Origin: Acinetobacter sp. ANC 4173
Lineage (GTDB): Bacteria > Pseudomonadota > Gammaproteobacteria > Pseudomonadales > Moraxellaceae
Assembly (NCBI RefSeq): GCF_004331255.1
Contig: NZ_SJOF01000004.1
Location: 124,001 to 188,000, forward strand
Length of the DNA stretch: 64,000 nucleotides
Direction of reading: 5' to 3'
The notes under the pieces are model-generated. The model did no database searches, had not been told where the DNA came from, and saw nothing but the letters and a program-made list of their open reading frames with translations. How positions within the stretch are numbered: the first letter of the stretch is position 1; each line of letters opens with the position of its first letter. The position numbers and the translations under genes were made by a program. This document shows, one piece after another, positions 8,008-16,577 of this stretch.

Positions 8008-9354
8008 TTAAGCGTGAGCTTGATTACTGTCATCCATCATTTGCTTGTCTACCTCTTCAGGGTTAGCTAAAGCAAAATCTAGTTTTTCCTTGTCGAGCTG
8101 ACCGACCCATTTTGCAACCACAATTGTTGCCAATGAGTTACCCACCAAATTAGTTAATGCACGTGCTTCAGACATGAAACGGTCAATACCTAAAATTAAG
8201 GCCAAGCCAGCAACAGGAATATGACCTACCGCAGACAAAGTTGCTGCCATCACAATAAAGCCTGAACCCGTTACACCCGCAGCACCTTTAGACGAAATCA
8301 ACAACACCAATAACAAAGTAATCTGATGTGAAATATCTAATTGAGTATTGGTTGCTTGAGCAATAAAGACCGCAGCCATGGTTAAGTAAATTGAAGTACC
8401 ATCCAAGTTAAATGAATAACCTGTTGGAATCACGAGACCTACTACAGATTTTTCACAACCCGCAATTTCAAGTTTCTTCAACATACGTGGCAAAACAGAT
8501 TCTGAAGATGATGTTCCTAAAACAATCAATAATTCTTCGCGAATCATACGAATCATTTTCAAGATACTGAAACCACAAAAACGGCTGATGGAACCCAGTA
8601 CAATAAAGATGAACAATAAACAGGTAATGTAGAAGCAGATAATTAACTGAGCCAATTGCGCTAAGCTGCCAATACCATATTTACCAATGGTAAATGCCAT
8701 TGCACCAAAGGCACCAATAGGTGCAAGCTTCATAATCATATTTACAATATTGAAGAAGACATGCGAAATTTGGTCAATTAGCTTAAGAACTGGTTTACCA
8801 GAATCACCTAATTTATGTAGTGCGAATCCAAATAAAATAGCGAATAACAATACTTGAAGAATTTCACCTTCAGCAAAGGCACCCACCACAGTATGTGGGA
8901 TGATATTCATTAAGAAATCGATAGTGCTTTGTGACTGACCTGATTCTACATATTTAGAAATACCCGACACATCTAAAGATGCAGGGTCAATGTTCATACC
9001 TACACCAGGTTTGGCAATATTGATGACCAACAAACCAATCAGTAAGGCAATCGTAGAAACGATTTCAAAATAAAGGAGAGCAATACCCCCTGTCTTACCC
9101 ACTGATTTCATGCTTTCCATGCCAGCAATACCGCTAACAACTGTACAGAAAATCACTGGGGCGATGATCATTTTAATCAATCGGATAAATGCATCACCTA
9201 AAGGTTTAAGCTGTTCGCCTAAACCTGGGACATATTGTTCAGCACCATTTACAATCTGGGTTCCACTTGGGGAGAAATGACCAACCAGAATACCTGCAAT
9301 GATGGCGACAATCACTTGAAAATACAGTGATTTATAGATAGGTTTTTTAGTCAT
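8008..9354 (-). CDS. dctA: Dicarboxylate/amino acid:cation symporter (DctA type)
   Basis: 448 residues from the ATG at 9354 (MTKKPIYKS); earlier in-frame starts to 9396 would add 14 polar residues and are less likely. It has about eight hydrophobic segments plus the two re-entrant loops of the DAACS family. Visible signatures are [35 protein letters not shown] and [20 protein letters not shown], close to DctA/GltP. It would import C4-dicarboxylates (succinate, fumarate, malate) with protons or sodium across the inner membrane; glutamate or aspartate is the alternative. No DctB/DctD-type regulator is adjacent. Confidence 0.9.
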   Translation of the reverse strand: MTKKPIYKSLYFQVIVAIIAGILVGHFSPSGTQIVNGAEQYVPGLGEQLKPLGDAFIRLIKMIIAPVIFCTVVSGIAGMESMKSVGKTGGIALLYFEIVSTIALLIGLLVINIAKPGVGMNIDPASLDVSGISKYVESGQSQSTIDFLMNIIPHTVVGAFAEGEILQVLLFAILFGFALHKLGDSGKPVLKLIDQISHVFFNIVNMIMKLAPIGAFGAMAFTIGKYGIGSLAQLAQLIICFYITCLLFIFIVLGSISRFCGFSILKMIRMIREELLIVLGTSSSESVLPRMLKKLEIAGCEKSVVGLVIPTGYSFNLDGTSIYLTMAAVFIAQATNTQLDISHQITLLLVLLISSKGAAGVTGSGFIVMAATLSAVGHIPVAGLALILGIDRFMSEARALTNLVGNSLATIVVAKWVGQLDKEKLDFALANPEEVDKQMMDDSNQAHA

Positions 9355-9799
9355 AGCGTTACTTCTAAACATATTTCTAGAACTAGAAACATCCAATATT
9401 TGTCTATTCCTAAGAATACACAGCCCTTAAAAATTCCTTTTATAATCACTACAAAAGGCTATAGGTATTAAGTCAGTCTTAATACCTTCTCATTAAACTA
9501 AATAATAATATCCGCGATTCCATCGCAGTTAGACTATTGAAAATGAGTATTTTCAATATGATAGAATAAACAACTAATAAGAAAAACTTAACAGTTATCC
9601 TTATTCGCTGGAATTCTACCGAACTTTTGAACAGTAAATCTACATATATTTTCAAATTCGATTAAATTATGCTCGTTTTTTATTAGACATTGGTCGTATA
9701 CCTAACCCGTCATTTTTCTTTCTTTTAGATCAAAATCTTTCTATTATCAATTTAAACTTTTCTCCCCCAAAACACGAAATTACACAGTGATCTGAGCGA
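9355..9799. other. Intergenic region between divergent dctA and ybiB
   Basis: About 440 very AT-rich bases with no believable gene. It should carry both promoters. I saw no clear operator, repeat or structured RNA in it. Confidence 0.5.
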
Positions 9800-10795
9800 A
9801 TGACAACCAAAAGAAATTTATACAAAGATTTTGAGCATCCATTTGCCCAATTTGTCCGTATTGTCGGTAAAGGCAAGAATGGTGCACGATCATTAACTTA
9901 TGATGAAGCCTATCAAGCATTCAAAATGATTTTGAACGATGAAGTACTGGATGTGCAATTGGGTGCTTTTTTGATGCTGTTGCGTGTTAAAGAAGAATCT
10001 GTAGACGAATTGGCTGGTTTTGTACAAGCAACTCGTGACTCGCTAAATTTTAAAGCCCTTGACGTAGATTTAGATTGGTCTTCGTATGCAGGAAAACGTA
10101 AACATTATCCTTGGTTCTTATTGGCAGCATTAACATTAGCCCATCACGGCTATAAAATTGTCATGCATGGTGCTGCGGGGCACACCTTAAACCGTGTTTA
10201 TACCGAACAAGTGCTTGAATATTTAGATTTCCCCATTTGCCAAAATCAAGATGAGGTTGAGCAGCAACTACAACAACGTAATTTTGCCTATTTACCCTTA
10301 GAAGTTATTTCACCCATCCTGAGTGAACTGATTGCATTACGCAACGTTATGGGATTGCGCTCACCGATTCATACCTTAGCGCGACTAATTAATCCATTTA
10401 ATGCGAAAGCCACTTTACAAGCCATCTTCCATCCTGCCTATCGTAGCTCTCATCAACAGGCTGCTTTTAAACTTGGTTATCAAAACAGTGCTGTTATTAA
10501 AGGTGAAGGTGGTGAATTCGAGCGTAACCCTGATGCCAAAACACTAATTTGTGGCATTAAAGATGGGGAATTGTATGAGCACGAGCTTCCTAAACTGACA
10601 GACAACCGAAGTCCCGTCGAAGAAGAACTCGATTTGGCTGTGTTTAAATCGGTATGGCAAGGTCAGCAACAGCATGAATATGGTGAAACTGCGGTCATAG
10701 AAACTATGGGCATTGCTTTGTATAGCATGGGAGTATGCGAAAGTTACCCTGATGCCATGTTGAAAGCAAAAGAGCTTTGGATCCATCGTTTTTAA
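9800..10795 (+). CDS. ybiB: YbiB-like protein of the anthranilate phosphoribosyltransferase fold
   Basis: 331 residues. The N-terminal helical domain (YDEAYQAFKMILNDEVLDVQLGAFLMLLRVK) and the following alpha/beta domain match TrpD-like proteins. The phosphoribosyl-binding loop is the altered HGAAGHTLN instead of the GTGGD type, as in the YbiB/TrpD2 group, which is reported to bind nucleic acid rather than act as TrpD. Later parts (GLRSPIHTLARLINPF, GEGGEFERNP) also fit that group. A cytoplasmic nucleic-acid-binding role is inferred from the family. It is a single gene with its own terminator. Confidence 0.8.
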   Translation: MTTKRNLYKDFEHPFAQFVRIVGKGKNGARSLTYDEAYQAFKMILNDEVLDVQLGAFLMLLRVKEESVDELAGFVQATRDSLNFKALDVDLDWSSYAGKRKHYPWFLLAALTLAHHGYKIVMHGAAGHTLNRVYTEQVLEYLDFPICQNQDEVEQQLQQRNFAYLPLEVISPILSELIALRNVMGLRSPIHTLARLINPFNAKATLQAIFHPAYRSSHQQAAFKLGYQNSAVIKGEGGEFERNPDAKTLICGIKDGELYEHELPKLTDNRSPVEEELDLAVFKSVWQGQQQHEYGETAVIETMGIALYSMGVCESYPDAMLKAKELWIHRF

Positions 10796-10836
10796 TTTTG
10801 CCATTCCAGTGTAATGACAAAAACAACAATATTAAC

Positions 10837-10865
10837 AAAAAGGACTCTATTTAGAGTCCTTTTTT
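10837..10865. terminator. Terminator between convergent ybiB and DUF1315 genes
   Basis: AGGACTCTA (10841-10849) pairs with TAGAGTCCT (10852-10860), with A run before and T run after. It works in both directions. Confidence 0.85.
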
Positions 10866-10896
10866 ATATATCAGATTTTAGTAAAGCATTTTTGAC

Positions 10897-11169
10897 TTAA
10901 ACAAAACGAATGGGCTTAAATTCAGGTTCATTTTTGTGATGATCATCATCACACTCTTCACCTTCTTCTTTTGTGCCACGGTCAATATAACCGCTGCGCT
11001 CTGTTTCTGGTAAATGCTTCATTTCCCATGCATACACGGCTTGCATACAAATTTCACGTTGCTCTTTGGTTAATGCAACACCATTTGGCCATTTACCAAT
11101 TTCAATCGCAGTCTTTAAACGACCAACAATATCTGGATCAAGTACAGCCAGCATTTGTTCAATATTCAT
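10897..11169 (-). CDS. DUF1315 family protein (YeaC-like)
   Basis: 90 residues. The first 60 (MLAVLDPDIVGRLKTAIEIGKWPNGVALT, then REICMQAVYAWEMKHLPE) match the short DUF1315/YeaC family. The C-terminus is very acidic and histidine-containing (EEGEECDDDHHKNEPE), perhaps metal-binding or simply disordered. It starts 2 bases after the nadK stop codon, so the two are co-transcribed, probably with translational coupling. Function is unknown. Confidence 0.8.
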   Translation of the reverse strand: MNIEQMLAVLDPDIVGRLKTAIEIGKWPNGVALTKEQREICMQAVYAWEMKHLPETERSGYIDRGTKEEGEECDDDHHKNEPEFKPIRFV

Positions 11170-11171
11170 TT

Positions 11172-12077
11172 TTAATCCTGTTGTTGCAATGAATCAAAAT
11201 CACGATTCCAACCTAGTTTAGTACGACAAGCCATATAAAAGTCATACCCAGGCGGATGCAAGAGATTTAATTTAAATGGATGTTTGCGGATATGCAAACT
11301 ATCTCCCACATTGAGTGAAACACTATGTTGCCCGTCGGCACTGACCATTGGCAATACACGATTTTCACGAATTAGTATTTTAATTTCACTATGTCCGCCT
11401 ACAACAATGGGACGTGATGAGAGTGTATGCGGATGCATCGGGACTAAGGAAATCGCATCCATACTTGGATGCACAATAGGTCCACCACCCGATAATGCAT
11501 AGGCGGTTGACCCCGTTGGTGTAGAAACAATCAGCCCATCACTGTGCTGACGGTACACATATTGCCCATCGATGTTTAATTCAAAGTCAATCATGTGTAC
11601 AGATTTACCCGAATGCAGCACAACATCATTTAAGGCAATTGCATCATGAATCGTTTCACCTTTGGAGCGAACTTCCATTTCCAATAAAAAACGACGGTCT
11701 TGCTGAAACTCACCTTGTAAGACTTGATCGAGCTTATAGATAACTTCAGTCGGCTTAATATCGGTAAGAAAACCCAAACGTCCACGGTTTACACCCATAA
11801 CAGGCGTATTATATTTCACCAAAGCACGCGCAGCATGTAACAAGGAACCATCACCCCCAACCACAATAACTAAATCTACAACCTCACCCAATAAGGCTCG
11901 ACTGACCGTTTGTGTATTTTTATAAGGGACAAGCTCGGCGGTTTCTGCATCAAAAACAGGATGTAAACCCAAGCTCATAAGATGATCGTGAATGAGGCTT
12001 AAAGTTTCAACAACAGAAGATTTGTCTGGTCGACCAATTAATCCAATATTCCGAAAAGACTTGTGTGAAAGTTGCAC
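11172..12077 (-). CDS. nadK: NAD kinase
   Basis: 301 residues, normal for bacterial NAD kinase, which makes NADP from NAD and ATP in the cytoplasm. The N-terminal strand FRNIGLIGRPDKSS is followed by VVGGDGSLLHAAR with the catalytic GGDG motif, then NRGRLGFLTDI, and the second domain holds SDGLIVSTPTGSTAYALSGGGPIVHP, the NAD-binding signature. It is divergent from the PBP1b gene with about 190 bases between, and overlaps functionally with the DUF1315 gene 2 bases downstream. Confidence 0.95.
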   Translation of the reverse strand: MQLSHKSFRNIGLIGRPDKSSVVETLSLIHDHLMSLGLHPVFDAETAELVPYKNTQTVSRALLGEVVDLVIVVGGDGSLLHAARALVKYNTPVMGVNRGRLGFLTDIKPTEVIYKLDQVLQGEFQQDRRFLLEMEVRSKGETIHDAIALNDVVLHSGKSVHMIDFELNIDGQYVYRQHSDGLIVSTPTGSTAYALSGGGPIVHPSMDAISLVPMHPHTLSSRPIVVGGHSEIKILIRENRVLPMVSADGQHSVSLNVGDSLHIRKHPFKLNLLHPPGYDFYMACRTKLGWNRDFDSLQQQD

Positions 12078-12266
12078 CTATGTGATCGCTCCGTTAGGAT
12101 TCTGGCTTATCATATCATTAAACCCGAATGAAATAAAAAACCATATAAATAGCCTGATTAGCCCATTCATTGGTATGGCTTTTCGCATCTGTGACAGATT
12201 TATTATTGCAAAATGGAAAAAAGCTTCGCATGATTAGCAAAATTTATCAGGATCTTATCACCTTTT

Positions 12267-14666
12267 ATGAAGTTTGAACGTGGCATAGGATTATTCGCAC
12301 TTATTTTCTCCATATTGGTCATTGGTATTTTTCTAGCATTTAGTTTTTACCTGATCCGTTTAGATAATATTGTGAGAGAAAAATTTGAAGGAAAGCGCTG
12401 GGATATTCCTGCGAAGGTTTTTGCTCGCCCGCTAGAAATTTACACCAACGCCCCTATTAGCCAAAAAGATTTCGATCAAGAATTGAAACTATTGGGCTAT
12501 AAAAATGCGGATAGTTATGCCAAATCGGGCAATTATGTCAGCTCTGGGGATACCTTATTTGTTCATACCCGCGGCTTTGACTTCGGTGATAGCATTGAAC
12601 CTGAACAAGTCTTAAAAGTCAGTTTTGCAAATGACCAGATTAGTGAGGTGAGTGCAACTAAACCATCTTCAACAGGGATTGCTCGTTTAGAACCACTTTT
12701 AATTGGTGGTATTTATCCTCAGCACAATGAAGATCGGGTTCTGATTAAATTATCCAATGTGCCAAAACCTTTAATTGAAGCCTTAATTGCGACTGAAGAC
12801 CGTAACTTCTATAAGCATCATGGTATTTCTGTTCGAGGGACTGCACGTGCCTTGGTCAGTAATGTGACTGGAGGCAAACGCCAAGGTGGTTCAACGCTCA
12901 CACAACAGTTGGTTAAAAACTTCTATTTGAGCCCAGAACGTACCTTAAAGCGTAAAGTCAATGAAGCCTTAATGGCACTCTTGGTTGAGCTACATTACAA
13001 CAAAGACGAAATCCTTGAAGCTTATTTAAATGAAGTGAACTTGGGGCAAAACGGTAACTATTCTATTAATGGTTATGGTTTGGCGTCACAGTTCTACTTC
13101 GGTTTACCTCTACGTGAACTCAATATCTCGCAACAAGCCTATTTGGTTGGTTTAGTCCAAGGCCCCTCTTTATTCAATCCTTGGCGCAACCCAGAAGGCG
13201 CTAAAAAGCGTCGGGATATCGTGTTAAATAATATGTTGGTCATGGGTTATTTATCGCAAGAACAATATGAGCGTGAAATTGCACGCCCATTAAATGTTTT
13301 AGCAAAACCCACTTTAGGACCTGCACGCTTCCCAGATTTTCTAGATATTGTGCGTCGTCAATTACGGACTGAATATCAAGAGTCTGATTTAACCAACCAA
13401 GGTTTAAAAATCTTCACTACGCTCGACCCAATTGCCCAAACCAATATCCAGAACGCGTTTAAGGACTCTGTTGCACGTTTAAGCAATAATAATCCAAAGC
13501 GCTTAAAAGACTTACAAGGTGCGGTCTTAGTTTCTCATCCTGAAAATGGTGAACTGGTTGCTGCAGTGGGTTCAACCCAAGATTTTACTGGTTTTAACCG
13601 CGCACTCGATGCAAAACGCCAAGTCGGTTCATTACTCAAACCTGTGATTTATCTCAATGCAATCGAGTCTGGACGTTACAACTGGGCCAGTCCAATTGAA
13701 GACAGCTACATTAGCATTCCAAGTGAAGGTAAATCTTGGACACCGAAAAACTATAGTGGTGGTGAACATGGTGTAGTCCCAATGGTACAAGCCCTGTCCA
13801 ATTCTTATAACTTATCTGCTGTTCGTCTTGGACAAGAATTTGGGGTTGCTAGCTTTACCAATCATTTGAAAAAATTTGGTGTGACTTCCAACATTCCAAC
13901 CTACCCTTCGATTTTCTTAGGTGCGGTAGATATGTCTCCGATGGAAGTGATGAGCATCTATGGAAACTTTGCTACAGGCGGTTTCAAATACCCGATTAAA
14001 TCAATCCGCTCAGTGGTCGATTCTAATGGTCGTGTTTTAGAGCGTTATAGTTTAACTGTGCAACAAACCATAGATCCTGCCGCTGCCTACATTGTGAATT
14101 ACGGCCTACAACAGGTGATGAATTCAGGTACAGGTCGTTCTGCTTACAGCACCTTGCCAAGTTCATTAAAGCTTGCTGGCAAATCAGGCACCACCAATGA
14201 CACCCGTGACTCATGGTTTGCAGGATATTCAGGCAACTATCTCAGTGTGGTTTGGCTAGGTTTAGATGACAATAAAGTCACTGGACTGACTGGTTCTTCA
14301 GGTGCTCTACCTGTTTGGACCAATGTCATGAGTCAATTACGTCAAAAACCAGTCAATTTACGTCAAACCGACGATGTGCAATGGCAATGGATCGATAGTG
14401 GCTCAGGCAACTTATCGGCTCAGGGCTGTGAAGGTGCATTGTATATACCGTTATTAAGGAGTGCTGTACCACGTCGTGCTACAGCATGCGGCTTTCCTCA
14501 TTACCAAGTGGAACCAGTTTACACACCTGATACGGAAATGAACCAGAACCAACCAGCACAACCCGATAGTATGGACAACTATATCCGCGAGAGTGAAAGT
14601 GACATGCAAAATGACTTGGATCAAAATTCAGGTCGTGTCATTTCGAGCGGAACTTATGCCCACTAA
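12267..14666 (+). CDS. mrcB: Penicillin-binding protein 1B (bifunctional class A PBP)
   Basis: 799 residues. A membrane anchor lies at about 8-30. A short regulatory (UB2H-like) region is followed by the glycosyltransferase domain with ATEDRNFYKHHGISVRG (catalytic glutamate), RQGGSTLTQQLVKNF and the RKVNEALMA helix. The transpeptidase domain has the serine motif as SLLK in RQVGSLLKPVIYL, then SNSYN and KSGTTND. It polymerises and cross-links peptidoglycan in the periplasm. The last 70 residues are polar and glutamine/asparagine rich. The next gene, a lipoprotein with helical repeats, starts within about 16 bases and could be an accessory factor. Confidence 0.95.
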   Translation: MKFERGIGLFALIFSILVIGIFLAFSFYLIRLDNIVREKFEGKRWDIPAKVFARPLEIYTNAPISQKDFDQELKLLGYKNADSYAKSGNYVSSGDTLFVHTRGFDFGDSIEPEQVLKVSFANDQISEVSATKPSSTGIARLEPLLIGGIYPQHNEDRVLIKLSNVPKPLIEALIATEDRNFYKHHGISVRGTARALVSNVTGGKRQGGSTLTQQLVKNFYLSPERTLKRKVNEALMALLVELHYNKDEILEAYLNEVNLGQNGNYSINGYGLASQFYFGLPLRELNISQQAYLVGLVQGPSLFNPWRNPEGAKKRRDIVLNNMLVMGYLSQEQYEREIARPLNVLAKPTLGPARFPDFLDIVRRQLRTEYQESDLTNQGLKIFTTLDPIAQTNIQNAFKDSVARLSNNNPKRLKDLQGAVLVSHPENGELVAAVGSTQDFTGFNRALDAKRQVGSLLKPVIYLNAIESGRYNWASPIEDSYISIPSEGKSWTPKNYSGGEHGVVPMVQALSNSYNLSAVRLGQEFGVASFTNHLKKFGVTSNIPTYPSIFLGAVDMSPMEVMSIYGNFATGGFKYPIKSIRSVVDSNGRVLERYSLTVQQTIDPAAAYIVNYGLQQVMNSGTGRSAYSTLPSSLKLAGKSGTTNDTRDSWFAGYSGNYLSVVWLGLDDNKVTGLTGSSGALPVWTNVMSQLRQKPVNLRQTDDVQWQWIDSGSGNLSAQGCEGALYIPLLRSAVPRRATACGFPHYQVEPVYTPDTEMNQNQPAQPDSMDNYIRESESDMQNDLDQNSGRVISSGTYAH

Positions 14667-14676
14667 GGAATTTTAA

Positions 14677-15231
14677 TTGCATATGCTGAGATCCATTCTC
14701 CTTTCTGCTGCTGTTGTGGCTTTAGTAGGCTGCCAAAGCCTACCAAAGCCTGAAAATGCTAAACCTGCCGTTACCACCGAAAAGCCCAAAGCTGCACAAC
14801 CCAAATCTTCTGGTGTGGTCATTACACCGTATGATCAACCCGAAATTAAACGGCAAAAAGTACAAGTCGTGGTCCCTGAACAAAAATCTCAGCAGAAATT
14901 TGAAGATGGACGTTCACTTCCAGCCTTTAAACAATTAATGCAACAAACACAGCAAGCTTATAAACAAGGGCGTTGGAATGATGCTGAAGCGGCTGCCTTA
15001 CGTGCACAACGTCTAGCACCGCAGTCAGCGGAAACTTTCTTGTTTCTAGCTTTAGTTGCCAATCAGAAAAATCAGCCTGCCAACGCAGAAGCCTTAGCTC
15101 GTCGTGGTTTAAGCTATGCGCAAACCCAAGCCATGAAAAAGCAACTTTGGGGAGCCGTAGCCAAAGCGGGGCAAAAGCAAAATAACAGCAAAACCGTACA
15201 GCAAGCGCAACAGGCATTAAAATCAATTTAA
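14677..15231 (+). CDS. TPR-like outer-membrane lipoprotein next to PBP1b
   Basis: About 182-184 residues with a lipoprotein signal ending in VALVGC, so the cysteine is lipidated. Two starts are possible: TTG at 14677 has AAGGAA six bases upstream, while ATG at 14683 has poorer spacing; both give a valid signal. A proline/lysine-rich linker follows, then a pair of helical repeats (AYKQGRWNDAEAAALRAQRLAPQSAETFLFLALVA) resembling tetratricopeptide repeats. It sits directly behind mrcB in one transcript. By position it could be a PBP1b partner, as LpoB is in enterobacteria, but no LpoB fold is recognised. Confidence 0.75.
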   Translation: MHMLRSILLSAAVVALVGCQSLPKPENAKPAVTTEKPKAAQPKSSGVVITPYDQPEIKRQKVQVVVPEQKSQQKFEDGRSLPAFKQLMQQTQQAYKQGRWNDAEAAALRAQRLAPQSAETFLFLALVANQKNQPANAEALARRGLSYAQTQAMKKQLWGAVAKAGQKQNNSKTVQQAQQALKSI

Positions 15232-15241
15232 TGCCTGCTTG
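15211..15241 (+). terminator. Hairpin overlapping the lipoprotein stop codon
   Basis: CAGGCATTAAA (15211-15221) pairs perfectly with TTTAATGCCTG (15227-15237) around five bases. Only a weak T-rich tail follows. It probably ends the mrcB-lipoprotein transcript before the convergent Nudix gene. Confidence 0.55.
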
Positions 15242-15274
15242 TTCTACATTTTATGAAGAAGTTACCAACGTTTT

Positions 15275-16174
15275 TTAAAGATATCGAATCCCTGCAATAC
15301 CATAAGCATGATGTGACTGCGCGTGTTGTAACAGTTCAGCATGCATCCCCCCCAAAGCAAACACGGGAATATCCACTTGCTGAGCATATTCTTGAAACCG
15401 CTCCCAACCTAATGGTTCTACATCAGGATGGGTCGCTGTAGCCAAAACAGGACTTAAAATAATCGCATCACAGCCAATATTTTGGGCATGTTGCATGGCC
15501 ACGACATCATGACAAGCTGCGATGAAACGAAAACCGACTGGTAGTTCTCCACGCTTAAATGCCATCAGTTGATGCTGTTTGAGATGAATTGCAGCCACTT
15601 TTCTTTGCATTGGCAGTGTCAATTGTTGCCATGCTTGCAGATTGACAATTAAATGACCTGCCTGCTGTTCAGACAATTGCTCTAAATCTTCCAAATCTGC
15701 TGCTGTATGTTCAACACGCCAATACAATAATTGCTGCGGTTTAAGTTGTTCCAAATCAGCCAAATGTTCAGAAATTTTAATTTGGTTTGGCCAGTATAAT
15801 CGCTGCAAAATACTAAAATTGGCTTTCGGAAAATTCAGACTCAGTAATTCTGTACGGCTATACCATGTCCATGGCTGTTGAATTTCATTTAATAATGCTT
15901 CGGGCACAATGGCATGAAATAAATGCAAATTCACCACCACATCATCATATTCATGGCAAATCACATCAAATGCATGCCAGTCATTCAGTCCTACCCCAAC
16001 TTCTTCAAAGACTTCACGGCGACAAGCGTCTAATGGCGTTTCATTCGCTTCGACTTTCCCTCCAGGAAATTCATGCTTATTCCCTTGATGCTGTTCAGCA
16101 CTGCGCCATCCGACCAATATTTTATTTTGATGTAGTAATAAGGCAATTGCGACATGAATATTCGGCTTGGACAT
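15275..16174 (-). CDS. Nudix hydrolase fused to a ThiE-like domain (MutT-type)
   Basis: 299 residues from the ATG at 16174, preceded by TGGAAC; starts at 16186 and 16189 are possible. Residues 1 to about 130 are a MutT-like Nudix domain with the full box GGKVEANETPLDACRREVFEEVGV shape (G, E, REVxEE, G), for cleaning 8-oxo-dGTP or similar nucleotides. Residues from about 150 form a TIM-barrel domain like thiamine-phosphate synthase (DAIILSPVLATATHP, PVFALGGM). The barrel half lacks the usual pyrophosphate-binding QLR-type motif. Fusions of this kind are known in gammaproteobacteria. A separate ThiE is encoded near 55.3 kb, so this one need not serve thiamine synthesis. Confidence 0.85.
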   Translation of the reverse strand: MSKPNIHVAIALLLHQNKILVGWRSAEQHQGNKHEFPGGKVEANETPLDACRREVFEEVGVGLNDWHAFDVICHEYDDVVVNLHLFHAIVPEALLNEIQQPWTWYSRTELLSLNFPKANFSILQRLYWPNQIKISEHLADLEQLKPQQLLYWRVEHTAADLEDLEQLSEQQAGHLIVNLQAWQQLTLPMQRKVAAIHLKQHQLMAFKRGELPVGFRFIAACHDVVAMQHAQNIGCDAIILSPVLATATHPDVEPLGWERFQEYAQQVDIPVFALGGMHAELLQHAQSHHAYGIAGIRYL

Positions 16175-16248
16175 AACAAGTTCCATCACAGTAAAGTAGT
16201 CTCAGTGTAAGTAAATTTAGTTTTTTTATAAATTGCTAAAATTCCCGT

Positions 16249-16281
16249 TGACAGACCTATTCGATAATGATTATCATTTAA
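16249..16281 (+). promoter_or_regulatory. hemP promoter with overlapping Fur box
   Basis: TTGACA (16249-16254) and TATCAT (16272-16277) are separated by exactly 17 bases, a strong sigma-70 promoter. GATAATGATTATCATTTAA at 16263-16281 matches the 19-base Fur consensus at nearly all positions and covers the -10 element. Iron-loaded Fur would therefore block the promoter, and hemP should be expressed under iron limitation. Confidence 0.85.
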
Positions 16282-16315
16282 ATCACTCAAGAATACACCA
16301 CGGAGCAAACAAAAA

Positions 16316-16486
16316 ATGAACGCACCTTTTAGCTTATTTACACGTCACACTGAATCTGCACATGCACTGCCAATGCTACATTCCAACAATCTTTTTGCCC
16401 TTGGACGTGAAATTCGCATCATGCATGCGGGTGAAGAATATCGTCTACGTTTAACTCGGAATAATCGTCTTATTCTCACGAAATAA
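16316..16486 (+). CDS. hemP: Hemin uptake protein HemP
   Basis: A 56-residue protein starting at the ATG at 16316 and ending with TAA at 16484-16486; CGGAG lies upstream at 16301-16305. The C-terminal half has the HemP pattern (LFALGREIRIMHAGEEYRL followed by RLTRNNRLILTK), with the conserved I.H.G..Y.LR.T core. HemP proteins accompany TonB-dependent hemin receptors and are tied to heme uptake; in Burkholderia-type bacteria the homologue acts as a regulator. Here it stands alone without a receptor gene. The Fur box supports iron control. Translation is very short, so automatic annotation can miss it. Confidence 0.85.
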   Translation: MNAPFSLFTRHTESAHALPMLHSNNLFALGREIRIMHAGEEYRLRLTRNNRLILTK

Positions 16487-16522
16487 AAACAAAATAAACT
16501 GATAATAATAAACGTGGGAACT

Positions 16523-16552
16523 AGCAGTATGTCAGCGCGTACTGCTTTTTTA
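16523..16552 (+). terminator. Terminator of hemP
   Basis: AGCAGTA (16523-16529) pairs with TACTGCT (16540-16546) and is followed by a run of T. It closes the small hemP transcript. Confidence 0.75.
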
Positions 16553-16577
16553 TTTACAGGCTAAATAGAACAATATC

